Shown here: positions 31,814 through 41,741 of the stretch, in pieces
Layout: every line of letters begins with the position of its first letter
How positions within the stretch are numbered: the stretch's first letter is position 1
Origin: Stentor coeruleus
Lineage: Eukaryota > Ciliophora > Heterotrichea > Heterotrichida > Stentoridae
Assembly (NCBI GenBank): GCA_001970955.1
Contig: MPUH01000536.1
Span: forward strand, 1 to 47,205
Length of the DNA stretch: 47,205 nucleotides
Direction of reading: 5' to 3'
Position numbers and translations under genes: made by a program
Notes under the pieces: model-generated
The model's database searches: none
What the model saw: the letters and a program-made list of their open reading frames with translations, nothing else
What the model was told of the DNA's origin: nothing

Positions 31814-31929
31814 CTATCTTAGAAATAAATATTTAAGATATTTATCTATAAAATTTCGTCTTATGAATTTCTAAATAAAAGCTACTAACAATTATTTAAT
31901 GATTTTCGATAAATATTTTAGCATCAATT

Positions 31930-32690
31930 ATCATTTGGTTCTAGCTTTGAGTATTCAGCATGTCATCTTCATTCTAGAACCAGACTGAAGTTCACTTTCT
32001 ACCCTTCTTTTACTACCTGCTTTGCCATATTCATAAAAGCTAATCTACAAGATACTAGTTTAGAATTTTCTTCTATATACTCAGATTTTACAATTTTAGC
32101 TTTCTCTTCGCCTTAAGCTTTGCTCACAATATCAGATAAATTACTTTTATTGCAAATCAAAACTCTAACTCCTCTATAATTTCAATTAGCCTCTTCATTT
32201 CAATAATCAGCGTACTCAAATGACTTATAATAAATTTATATCTATGATAGAAATATGAATATTTTTTTGTTTTCATTGCTGCCAAATGAACTGACTTTTC
32301 ACATAACCTATCCATTATAGATATCAAATTTTAGTCTATTTATATAATAGCAATAGTTGAGCTATATAATTTTTTTTTTAGGACTTATAACTTTTTACTT
32401 TGACTGAGCATTTCTTTTAATTCTTCAATCTGTCCTTTCATTATATTTTCCTTTGTTCATGCTCACATTTATAATCCTCAAATTCTTTCTGTGATTTTTA
32501 TATTTTTGTATTCAATAAGTTCTTATCTTCATGACTTTTATTTTTTGACTTGTTTCATTAAGGATTTTTTAAAAGCTTTAGCTTTTCTAATCTATCCTTT
32601 TCAATCATCTTTCATATTTAGGAAATTTTTGAAGGACTTTCTCCTGAAATTATCCTGGCTTGCTTGTACATAAATTTAAAAGGCATTTTT
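31930..32690 (-). pseudogene. Possible decayed coiled-coil gene
   Basis: On the - strand, coding-like Lys/Glu-rich segments appear in changing frames: IEKDRLEKLKLLKN near 32600, QKEFEDYKCEHEQRK near 32480, MKGQIEELKEMLSQSKK near 32430, and EYIEENSKLVSCRLAFMNM near 32060. They are interrupted by stops and frame changes. Together with the strong strand asymmetry they suggest an eroded coiled-coil gene. No family is recognised and the boundaries are approximate. Confidence 0.35.
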
Positions 32691-32758
32691 GCTATTAAGA
32701 ATAGGGTTGTCAAGAAATTAATATATGCTATAGTTTATTTCTGGGCATTTATGAGCAA

Positions 32759-32797
32759 TACGCTGATCCGATTATTTGATAGGATCAGGCATGCGTC
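32759..32797. repeat. Inverted repeat / stem-loop
   Basis: CTGATCC at 32763-32769 pairs with GGATCAG at 32782-32788 across a 12-base loop. Flanking ACGC and GCGT can extend the stem with a bulge. It is a GC-richer island in AT-rich DNA and could be part of a small structured RNA, but no box motifs are convincing. Confidence 0.35.
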
Positions 32798-33312
32798 CCT
32801 GCTAAGACTTAGTTGATTTGAATACCTCAATTATGAATTCAAAATTGCTTCTTCCATTTATTAGTTAAGTTTCCTACTAAAACTGATGTTTCGACTATTT
32901 TTAATTAAGATCAATGCTTGACTTTAATTTTAGGTGTTATCAAGCCATTAAAATTTGTATACTTTATTATTTATATATAATACCTTAAAGAGCAAATATA
33001 GTGAACTCTATAATAAAATCAAATATAACTAATTCTATATTCTGAAATAGAATATCAACGCATATTGCTTATGAGATGAAGAATTTGAAAAAAACTTAGA
33101 GATAAAAACAAACAAAAAAAGAAATATTAAAGATTGACAGAGAAAACCTCATTACAAATTATACTATAAAGAAGAAATTTAGCAAGGGCTGGATAATAGG
33201 CAAACGATAATTCATAACTTATATTAATAATATAATATAAGCAACAATAATTCACTCTTGATTTTTACCCTCTATCATATCGAAATTCATAATCCTATAC
33301 AAAATAATATAT

Positions 33313-34557
33313 ATGGAAACTCCTCCTCTACAACTAGAAAACGAAGAAGCCAAAGCTAAAAGGAAAAAAATTATTGAACAAGCCAGCAATGGATGTGAAG
33401 AAGTCCAGCGAGAAATCCAAAACTGGAAAATCCAAAAACCCCTTCCAAGCAGCACTTCCTTTCCCGTCAGATCTCCTAACACAGAAATTTTCAACGATAA
33501 AGTTGAAGAAATCATGAAAAAACTCAGCACCAACCGAAGTAAAAGCAAAGAAAAAGTTAAAGAATCTTATAGCGCACATGCAATTGACCTCAAAGCTAGT
33601 TTACACTCCTCATTACTAAACCAAGAAATCCTAAAAAAGCAATACCATCTCCTTATAGAGAAGCATGAAATCGAAACAAAAAGCCTTAAAGATAAAATTG
33701 GGGACTTGCAGCAGCAGGTCCAAACCTTAAAATACGAAAAAGCCAAAAAATATGAAGAAAATCTAGCAAAGGCGGAAAATCAGCTAAGAATATCTGAAGA
33801 AAATTCTAAAAACCATGAGAATAGATTAAATGAAAAGCAAAATGAAATTGATTTACTAAGAGCTACGATTGTTGATAGGGATAAGATAATTGACTTAATG
33901 GAAAAAAAAGCTGCATCTATGGAAAGCGGGATTATAGCTTTTAAAGATAAGGAATTTGAATTAAACTCTGTTAAAATTGCTTTAGAAAAAGAGAAAAAAA
34001 GGAGAGAAATTGCTGAAAATGAGTATAAACTACTTGTAGATGAGGTTAAGAGTTTAAATGAGAGGTCATGCATGCAGATAAAAAATGAATATGAGGAAAG
34101 GATAAGAAAGCTTGTGGATAATGTAAGAAGCCTTGAGTCGAGGTTGAGTAATACTAACCCTACAGAGAAGACTGTGCATTTTACGGAGATGTCAAAATTA
34201 ACCCCAATACCTGAAGAAGCGCCATGCGATTCATTAAAACGTGCTAGGTTTTATGAGGAAAAATGCGAGAATTTGTATAAAGATATGCAAACGTGGAAAG
34301 AAAAATCGTTTGTCCTTACTGAAAAATTCTTCCCAGCACTGAAATCTGTTAGAGGAGAATTAGATAAATTCAAGCAAGAATGTTTAAATAAGCAGCAAAA
34401 ACTTAAAAAGCTCTTTGACAAGTCTGTAAATGACCTAACAAATAAGTATCATGAAGATCTTGAAGAAAAGGAAAGGGCTTTAGCATTCTACAAGTCTAAA
34501 GCTGAGGGCTTAGAAAATAGAAAAAGTGGGAAGATCAAAACTTGTAAAGGCTCATAA
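33313..34557 (+). CDS. Coiled-coil protein, 414 aa
   Basis: Intronless ATG-to-TAA frame. Residues about 1-40 are charged and helical, and 40-80 hold a Ser/Pro linker (LPSSTSFPVRSP). Residues about 90-280 and 310-400 are strongly heptad-like and rich in Lys, Glu, Leu and Asn. A linker with TEKTVHFTEMSKLTPIPEEA sits near residue 285. There are no membrane segments or catalytic motifs. It resembles generic ciliate cytoskeletal or basal-body coiled-coil proteins. No family is recognised, so the function is unknown. The gene begins in pyrimidine-poor AT-rich DNA and is followed by another unknown gene on the same strand about 670 bp on. Confidence 0.8.
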   Translation: METPPLQLENEEAKAKRKKIIEQASNGCEEVQREIQNWKIQKPLPSSTSFPVRSPNTEIFNDKVEEIMKKLSTNRSKSKEKVKESYSAHAIDLKASLHSSLLNQEILKKQYHLLIEKHEIETKSLKDKIGDLQQQVQTLKYEKAKKYEENLAKAENQLRISEENSKNHENRLNEKQNEIDLLRATIVDRDKIIDLMEKKAASMESGIIAFKDKEFELNSVKIALEKEKKRREIAENEYKLLVDEVKSLNERSCMQIKNEYEERIRKLVDNVRSLESRLSNTNPTEKTVHFTEMSKLTPIPEEAPCDSLKRARFYEEKCENLYKDMQTWKEKSFVLTEKFFPALKSVRGELDKFKQECLNKQQKLKKLFDKSVNDLTNKYHEDLEEKERALAFYKSKAEGLENRKSGKIKTCKGS

Positions 34558-35226
34558 TTTATTATATAATAAAAAATATGATTTTATGCATAATGCCTTA
34601 TATTTTAAAACATAAACGATGGGTTTGCTAAAATTTTGAATCTTGAGGGCTTTCTTATTAATCTTAATTATAAAATTACATATACTGCTTTTGATTACAC
34701 AGGAGATGTACTTGTTACTTAAACTTTGATAAGACTTTGAAAATCTGGACGAGTTAAGTGTGATGAAAGGAATTAGTTAAATAGATTTGTATAGGGATTA
34801 GGATTTATTTAATGAAAATGTAGAGTTTAGGGTGATTTACACTTCAGGGGAATTGCGTTTAGAATGAGTATTATTCTGGTCAATAGGATTTAGTGGGATT
34901 ATGCTTAGACTATAGCATTTATAAAAGATGTTGCATGATGGTAGCTAAATTTAGGGAAAATAACTTTTAAATTTAAAATCTAAGCCGAATTCAAAAAAAA
35001 TTTTTTTTTTACTTACACACAAAAACAGTATCTTCTTAAAATTATCCTATAAACCATCCAATAAACCCAGCCAGCCCCTAATTTCAAATCCTCATCTTTA
35101 AATATTTTTTTCCTTATCAATTTCAAACTATCTTCCTAATAAAAAACTTAAAACTTTCCCTATCCACCCAGAAACTATATTAAAACCTATATGAAAACTT
35201 CCAATTAATATAATAATTATCTAAAA
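34558..35226. other. Intergenic
   Basis: About 670 bp. The first part is purine/T-rich. The last 200 bp are C/A/T-rich after an A-run/T-run at about 34991-35010. Nothing gene-like. Confidence 0.6.
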
Positions 35227-35793
35227 ATGAACTCCACCATAAAACTCAAAAAAAAGCTTAGCCCTTTATCTCAAATTCCTTCTGAGCCTTTACTATCTAA
35301 GACTTCCCTCAAAAAAAAAACTTTATCAGCAAGCCGAAGTGACAATTTAGATACAAAAGACCATAAAAAATTCTTAACCTTACAAGATCCTAAACTAATA
35401 CACAACATAAACCTGCAAATACCATTTGTGCATTCTCCTAGTATATCAATTTCCAACTCACAAAAAGAAACCAAAAAATCTGCTTGCATTCAAGGTTTTA
35501 CAAGTAATATGCTTATAAAACCCTCTCCAAGGAATATTAAAAAAAAAAAATACGCTCGAGAGTCTGAAAAGCCAAAATTGTTTAATTTTGATAACTTTGA
35601 TAGTAATGCTGAGAAGAATAATACTGAGAATAAATCGCAAGATATAAGATATTTGGAAGTTGAGCTTAAAAAAGCTTTGGAAGAGAATAAAGAATTGCGT
35701 TATTCGTTGCAAGAGGAAACTGTTAAGGATGATGCTATTGAGGAGATGATGAAAAGTTTTAAGTCAAGGCTTTATAAGATTTTATATGAGTAA
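35227..35793 (+). CDS. Unknown basic protein with C-terminal coiled coil, 188 aa
   Basis: Intronless frame of 188 residues. Residues 1-135 are basic, Ser/Lys/Pro-rich and probably disordered. The segment about 140-185 (RYLEVELKKALEENKELRYS) is a clear short coiled coil, ending in RLYKILYE. There is no known domain. The coding signal is moderate: composition differs from the flanks and the C-terminal heptads look genuine. The protein could be a small cytoskeletal linker, which is only an inference from its shape. Confidence 0.7.
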   Translation: MNSTIKLKKKLSPLSQIPSEPLLSKTSLKKKTLSASRSDNLDTKDHKKFLTLQDPKLIHNINLQIPFVHSPSISISNSQKETKKSACIQGFTSNMLIKPSPRNIKKKKYARESEKPKLFNFDNFDSNAEKNNTENKSQDIRYLEVELKKALEENKELRYSLQEETVKDDAIEEMMKSFKSRLYKILYE

Positions 35794-36101
35794 GTAAGAT
35801 TTGTAATGTTTTAGTTTACTTCAAATTATAATTAAATTAGTCTCAAAGTGTTATTATATAAATATTATTTTTATAGCATATCGATAAGTAACTTATTTTG
35901 CACATTTCCACGCTTTAAATATCTTAAAATCACAGTTTTCCTTCAATATTCTACAACAACAACAAAAAATCCTAACAAAAATAATAGCCAAAAATCAAAC
36001 ATAAAATATTCCAAAGACCAAACAAAACTCAAATCATAATCCTAAAAAATTAATTTTCCAAAAGCCTAATCAAAAATCACCAAATGCAATCCTATAAAAA
36101 T

Positions 36102-36173
36102 ACGGGCAGCGGGGATCGAACCCACGACCTACTGCGTGTGAAGCAGTCGTCATACCACTAGACCATGCCCGCT
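36102..36173 (-). tRNA. tRNA-Val (anticodon CAC)
   Basis: A 72-nt cloverleaf on the - strand. The 7-bp acceptor pairs GCGGGCA with TGCCCGT (first pair G-U) and is followed by discriminator A. The D arm has AGTGGTA in the loop. The anticodon stem ACTGC/GCAGT encloses loop TTCACAC, giving anticodon CAC for GUG valine codons. The variable loop is AGGTC and the T arm is GTGGG-TTCGATC-CCCGC. There is no intron. A TTTTT run just past the 3' end on the coding strand fits a Pol III terminator. Confidence 0.95.
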
Positions 36174-36277
36174 TATCTCTATCAAAACCCTAACTTCTAA
36201 ATACAGTCTAATCCTTTAAAAGCTTCCTTCAAAAAGCCAAAACTGATAAAATTCATCCTAAACTCCAAACAAAAAAT

Positions 36278-38347
36278 TTAATCTAGAATACCAAAATTAA
36301 TTTTGCTGTGAATTTTGGACACCAAGTCCAGAATTTTCCCTTTTATATCTTTAAAGCTGATTCCTACATCGGGATACCTCATACAGCATTTTTTACTAAG
36401 ATTTCTATGTCATAATCTACGGGTCCATTAATAATGAATTCTTCATTAAGTATGAGTCTTCTTTGCATAGCAATGACCTCAAGACCATTCCATGGAGGTT
36501 GTCCTGTAAACATATGTAAAAGTACGCAGCCATAGGCCCAAACATCAGTTGCCCTAGAGCATATTGGTGTATCATAATAGAGTTCAGTGGCCATATATCT
36601 GATAGTTCCAGCGCAGACTTGTATGCCATTGATTTTTCTGTATTCGATACTTTTTCTACAGCTCAAGGCCAGCGATTTTCACTTGATTATATTCATCTAA
36701 TAAAATATTCTGTGGCTTTATATCCTTATGAACAATTAGCCGGATTTTAGAATGGATAAATGAGATCCCTTCAGCCAGCTAAAGGGCAATTTTTAACTTG
36801 TCTTTTTTTAGACAATTGATTTTTTCTATAGCCGCTGCTAAGTTTTCCCCTTTGGATAGCTCAGTTGCGCAATGGTCCTTCTATGCATATCCCGAGTAAT
36901 AACAAAAAGATATAATGCCTTATTTTTATCATGCTTTCAATTTTTTTGATGAATTCTTTCACTAATCAATCATCTACTTTATCTGTATTTATAACTTTAA
37001 TTCCTACTTCACTATCTCTAAAGTGCCCTCTATACACTTTACCATATGAACCTTACTTAATAGTTCAAGAAAACGCAGCTCTTCGTATTTAATCACTTCT
37101 ACCGAAAACAAAAAGAGAAATAGTATCTGATAAGTTTTTAGGAAAATCTCAGAAATCATTGTTTGGATTTTTGGGGTTATTTGTGATTTTATGCTGTCTG
37201 AACTTGATTTTGAATTAGTTTCGTGCTATGCTGCAAGGTAATTCCCACATTTTTATAATTTATTATTATTATATTATATATTAGTATAAAGATAGTGACT
37301 ATTGAATTTATAATTGAAAACTCATATAATTCAGAATTTACTTCTAATATTTCTGCATCTTGCCTAATATTATTTTTATTTCCTTAAAATACTTATTCTC
37401 TTCTTAATCTTTTAGTATTTTTCCTACTTGCTCTTCATAGCTTATATTAAAATTCTCGAGGGTTTTACTTCTTTGTATCCTTACATTTATTTTCTGGATA
37501 CCTTCCTTGAGCTTTTGCTTAGTTTTCACTCTCCTTCTATAAATTGCTGATTTTCCTTGCGTCTTTGGCTATTATTTTTTATTTTTTGCTTTTTCTACTT
37601 CTATTCTAATTTCCTCAATGAGTTCAGGCAAATTTTCTATAGCAAAGTCCAAAACTGTAGCTCAAGTTTTATCTGCCAGTCCAGCATTGATTCCTATTTG
37701 AATCAAAACTCTAGCACAATCTGCAAGGTCTTTATAAACACAATAATGCAGTGAATTCCATCCGTTACGGTCTTGTGCATTGACATCTGAACCACTTTGA
37801 ACTATTAAATATTCAATAATATACTAAATCCTGTATACTATATAACACTATCTATTACTATTCTCTCAATCATTTCAGGAGTCTCTGCCATATGCAATGC
37901 TGTTTGTCCATGGACATTCTTTGAGTTAGTCATAGTGAATCCCTCAATGCAAATCCGAAAATCTCAATGGCTCCAACACTCGCCGCCTCATGCACACATG
38001 TATTTTCCTCATAATCTTTTTCATTAAAAGAAATATAAAACTAACTTGACAAACATCCGCATATTTCTTGAATGCACCGAATTCATCAAAGCATTTTACC
38101 CATAGTTATCCAAATTTTGAGCATTAGCTGTATCATTATAAAAATATAGTAAAGTATATCCTCAGAACCGAGTCAACTTACCAAATAAAGCAGGAGTAGT
38201 TAAAGAGTATTCAAACTAATTATCCATTACTATTTCAAGATGCGAATTTATCAAATTCCTGCTACAATATCTTGTAAATGTATCTAAATCATCTTGATGA
38301 ATTGCTTTTTGTATGATAGTCTTGATATAATTATTCTAGTTAGCCAT
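36278..38347 (-). pseudogene. Decayed ankyrin-repeat protein kinase gene
   Basis: Read on the - strand from an ATG at 38347, ankyrin-like segments appear (NLDNYG-stop-NALMNS, AQDRNGWNSLHYC, DLADCARVLIQIG). A basic helical linker about 37300-37620 follows, then a protein kinase domain: GSYGKVYRGHF near 37045, ELSKGENLAAAIEK near 36850, LIVHKDIKPQNILLDE near 36730, GTIRYMATE near 36600, ATDVWAYGCVLLHMFTGQP and a final helix reaching a stop at 36278. Several 1- or 2-base frame changes and about ten in-frame stops interrupt it, so no full-length product can be made. The intact ancestor would have been an ankyrin-tyrosine-kinase-like Ser/Thr kinase. The 95-codon open piece at 36379-36666 is only its C-lobe. 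It is head to head with the intact kinase gene, with 58 bp between the two starts. Confidence 0.9.
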
Positions 38348-38405
38348 TATTAATGATATAAAGCTAAGAAATTTATGCAGTTAAATAATTTGTAATATTT
38401 TTAGA

Positions 38406-39758
38406 ATGTAAAGGATAATTAGGTCAAGATCGCATAGTGAACCTAGGATAAGGAATCAACCTCGTATTGGCAAGTATATAATTTCTAAAACTATAGGTCA
38501 AGGGACATTTGGCAAAGTCAAGCTAGCAATACACACTCCGACAGGTGAAAAAGTTGCTATTAAAATCCTTGAGAAGAAGAAAATCAAAGACCCTTCTGAT
38601 GCTGAAAGGATATCAAGAGAGATTAGAATTATGAAGAAACTTAAGCATTCAAATATTGCCCAATTATATGAAGTTATTGAAACAAATGAACTGATTTGCA
38701 TGGTCCTTGAGTACATGTCTGGAGGAGAACTATTTGATTTTATAGTGGCAAGAAGTCGGCTTAATGAAATTGTCGCAGCGGATTTTTACCTTCAAATCCT
38801 CAATGCAGTCGAGTATGTACATGGACTGAACATTGTCCATAGGGATTTGAAACCTGAAAATTTACTTCTTGACGAGAGCCAAAACTTGAAACTTGCGGAT
38901 TTCGGCCTTTCAAACGAATACAAAGATGGTGAAAATCTCGACACACCTTGTGGTAGCCCTTGTTACGCAGCTCCAGAAATGGTCGCTGGCAAATCTTATA
39001 ACGGCCTGTCAGTCGATATTTGGAGTAGTGGTATAGTCCTTTATGCTATGATATGTGGGTTTTTACCTTTTGAAGATTCAAATACCCCTAATTTGTATCA
39101 GAAAATCATTAAAGGGCAATATGAAGAGCCGGAATGGTTGAGCGCTGAAGCTAAGCATTTACTTAAACATGTACTTGACACAAACCCACAGACTAGATAC
39201 TCGATAACTGAAATAAAAAACCACCCATGGATGAAAGGCTCTATAGCTAAAGTACAGAATGATCTACCGATTGAATCGAATGTTATAGAAATTATGGAAA
39301 AATCAGGTTATGATGGAACTAGGACTTTGAGTAATCTTCAGTGTGATATAAAGAATTCATTGACGACTATGTACTTTTTACTTTGTAAAAAGAAAAAAAA
39401 TTTTGTCCCAAGACCTCCAACCACATTAAACAGTCAGAAAATACAGAAAATCCATGGGATCAGACAGGAAGTTAGAAGGGACTCAAGGCCGGCATCAAGA
39501 ATCAAAATAGTTGCCAAGTCAATTTCCCCTAGAGTTTCTGATAACAGTAGAGCCCACATGAGAACAAGCAACCAAATAAGAAGGTATATACAGCCTAAAG
39601 AACCTGAAGGTAAGCCTAAAACCCCATCTCGGAAAAACGGAAGGGTTTATAAACCAACTCAGGGTAACCCACGACTTGAAATAAGCTACAAGTCTACTCC
39701 ACGCAACCTAGAAATGTCATATAGAGTAAGAAATCCCATAGGTTTACTTTCTCCATAA
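38406..39758 (+). CDS. SNF1/AMPK-like Ser/Thr kinase, 445 aa, with a 15-nt intron splitting the start codon
   Basis: The first ATG is made by splicing: AT at 38406-38407 joins G at 38423 after removal of the 15-nt intron. Without splicing, ATG is followed at once by TAA. The spliced protein starts MSRSRSEPRIRNQPRIGKY. Kinase landmarks are GQGTFGKV near residue 24, VAIKIL near 45, HRDLKPEN from residue 140, DFGLSNEY near 160, the activation-loop Thr at 175 in LDTPCGSPCYAAPE (equivalent to AMPK Thr172), and WSSGIVLYAMICGFLPFED. After the kinase, a UBA-like helical segment (about 280-300) and a basic tail follow. AMPK/SnRK1 kinases respond to energy stress and need phosphorylation of that Thr. 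The regulatory KA1/beta-binding region is not obvious. Convergent with the next small gene, 41 bp away. Confidence 0.93.
38408..38422 (+). other. 15-nt intron (phase 2, inside ATG)
   Basis: GTAAAGGATAATTAG: GTAA donor, TAG acceptor and an A at position 10 in the branch-site place. Removal creates both the start codon and an open frame running into the kinase. Confidence 0.85.
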
Positions 39759-39799
39759 AGAGAAATGCTAGTTTTTTTAATGCTTACTTGATATAAATA

Positions 39800-40141
39800 T
39801 TATAGCGATTTAAGTTTGTCTTCAAAAGTTTTAAATGTGATGTAAAAATGATCGATTTGGGATGATAAATAGGATTCAGATAATTCGATACAGTCTTTAT
39901 AATAACTTATAATGCTTTTGTCTATTTCACGATGATAGGTTATATTTTGGCATTTTTGTAAACGCTTACGGAAATTTATATGAAAAAGGTTGTACTTTTG
40001 GCATTCAGCTTGGAGAGTTGAGCATTTTATTGGTAGTTCACTGTATTCAATGCTTGAACAATCAATATTAAGCCAGTCGGAGGCGAAAGAGTTTATGAAG
40101 AATAGCTTTTCTCGGTTTTCACGGGACTTTTGCGAATCCAT
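39800..40141 (-). CDS. Small unknown protein, 113 aa
   Basis: Intronless frame from ATG to TAG-or-TAA-type stop on the - strand, convergent with the AMPK-like kinase gene. It is hydrophilic and mostly helical, with four Cys residues around positions 28-65 (DCSSIEYSELPIKCSTLQAEC...RLQKCQ). The Cys spacing is faintly like small CHCH-type mitochondrial proteins but does not fit the CX9C pattern well, so I make no assignment. Base composition is less AT-biased than the flanks, which supports coding. Confidence 0.65.
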   Translation of the reverse strand: MDSQKSRENREKLFFINSFASDWLNIDCSSIEYSELPIKCSTLQAECQKYNLFHINFRKRLQKCQNITYHREIDKSIISYYKDCIELSESYLSSQIDHFYITFKTFEDKLKSL

Positions 40142-41741
40142 TTTATAAGAAGAGATTTAAATGCAGGATTAGGATTTAAATAAAAATATGATATATTAAA
40201 GAGGAGAAATAGCGGAGGAATTGTGGTATATGGTTTTTAATTGATATGATTTAAATGATTGTGATTGCAACTATCTTGATAAAACTTGTATGCAACTAGA
40301 AAAAATATGAAAATTATATATTTTATGATTTCTATGGTTAAACAAAGATATATTTTTATATATCCAGTGTAAAATGGGTTGAATTATTAAAATAAACTTA
40401 AGGATTTAATATTTCATTTTCATACACATTTTCTATAAATTATATATACAGCTATTAACTGAAGCATTAGCATCTAATCATTAATCTTATTTTATTAATT
40501 AAATAGCTCAATGCTAAAGCTTTAAAACCTCCTTCTTCTATATCTAGTCAATAACCACAATTAAAAGAAAATATGCAACTAATACTTCCAGCCAAAACCA
40601 AAAATTATAGCATTAATATTCCAAAGCAAAAATTGTCTACTTATAATTTACCTTTATAATATAAATTTATCTTTAAGTTCTTTATAAACCCGATTATGAA
40701 CCAATTAATAGAAAATTTCCATTAAGTATAAGCACCCCAAAAACTGTAAAAGCTGAAACATTATTACTGTCAAAGCTAAAAAATCTAGCGAAAATAAAAA
40801 TACTACAAAAATTGGTCATACAACAAACTAATCCCTTTAAATTAAATACTTATACTGATTTTGCATGGTTTGCAATGAAAATTTTAGAAGATCAATGAAT
40901 TCTATGTGGATTATATACTTTAACATCAAAGCAAAGCATATGGAAAATGATAAATTTATAGAGCTTGCTAAGATTATATACAAAATCATAGCCTTTAATG
41001 AACTTCTTTTATGTAGGTACTTAAAAATAGATATTGGTAAAATGAGCTTAGTATAGTTTTAACAAATAAACAGTTTATAGTGATACAACCCAAAGGTAAG
41101 GCTTTTCTATATAAATATTTATAGGATTATTGTATGTCCATAAAAGAAAGAATCCAATTATTGTTAAGATGAATATTGATAAAGTTTATTGTTTATGGGG
41201 GGTTTTAAATATAAGCTCAGGCTAGGCTATTCTGTCAAAGTTAGATTGTTTTTCTTTTCCTAGGTTTAATATTAGAAGCAAGCAGATAGTATTTAGAATA
41301 CGATTAACATAATCATTAGTGTCTGATTTGGAATTATTGTAAGCTTGGGCATTAAGAATTACTAATGCTTATGAATGAGTCTCTGATATTATCTATATAT
41401 TTGTTACAAAAGGAATCATTAGCATAAAACACTTTCGACATCAGAATCTTAATGGCTTTGAGCATTCTAATGCTTTATTGTTGATTTTTTTAGCTCACCA
41501 ATACTGCTATTCTTTGTAGTAAATAATTTGGTTCTGCAAATTGGAAAAGACAAGCTAGAATTTCAATCAATTTTCTTATCAATAAAAGCATATATGGCTG
41601 CAGTCCAATGGTCTAGGGTCTCTAAAAGTTTCATAGCAGACTTGTCATTCCAATTTAATATATAAAATCTCTATATACTAGATAACAATATTATAGTATT
41701 TAGCAACCTATTTTTCTCTTATAATTGTTATGTATTTACTA
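40142..41741. other. Long intergenic region with possible small gene relic
   Basis: About 1.6 kb. Apart from the candidate relic at 40572-41056 it holds only short open runs on either strand (a few around 41150-41640 on the - strand look mildly coding-like). No RNA gene or repeat is seen. Confidence 0.45.
40572..41056 (+). pseudogene. Possible frameshifted small gene, about 160 aa
   Basis: Three + strand pieces line up in changing frames. The first is 40572-40658, from an ATG (MQLILPAKTKNYSINIPKQK). The second is 40677-40883, 68 open codons including PDYEPINRKFPLSISTPKTV and TYTDFAWFAMKILEDQ. The third is 40865-41056, running on with NSMWIIYFNIKAKHMENDKF and ending in TAG. Each junction needs a frame change of one or two bases. 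The composition is basic and globular, with no known domain. Open runs of this length also occur by chance here, so support is weak. Confidence 0.3.

Larger units (their letters stand above)
31814..33312. other. Intergenic with possible gene relic and a stem-loop
   Basis: About 1.5 kb. The + strand of 31950-32680 is strikingly pyrimidine-rich, as expected if the - strand once encoded a Lys/Glu-rich coiled coil (see relic). A GC-richer inverted repeat lies at 32759-32797. The remainder to 33312 is plain AT-rich DNA. Confidence 0.45.
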
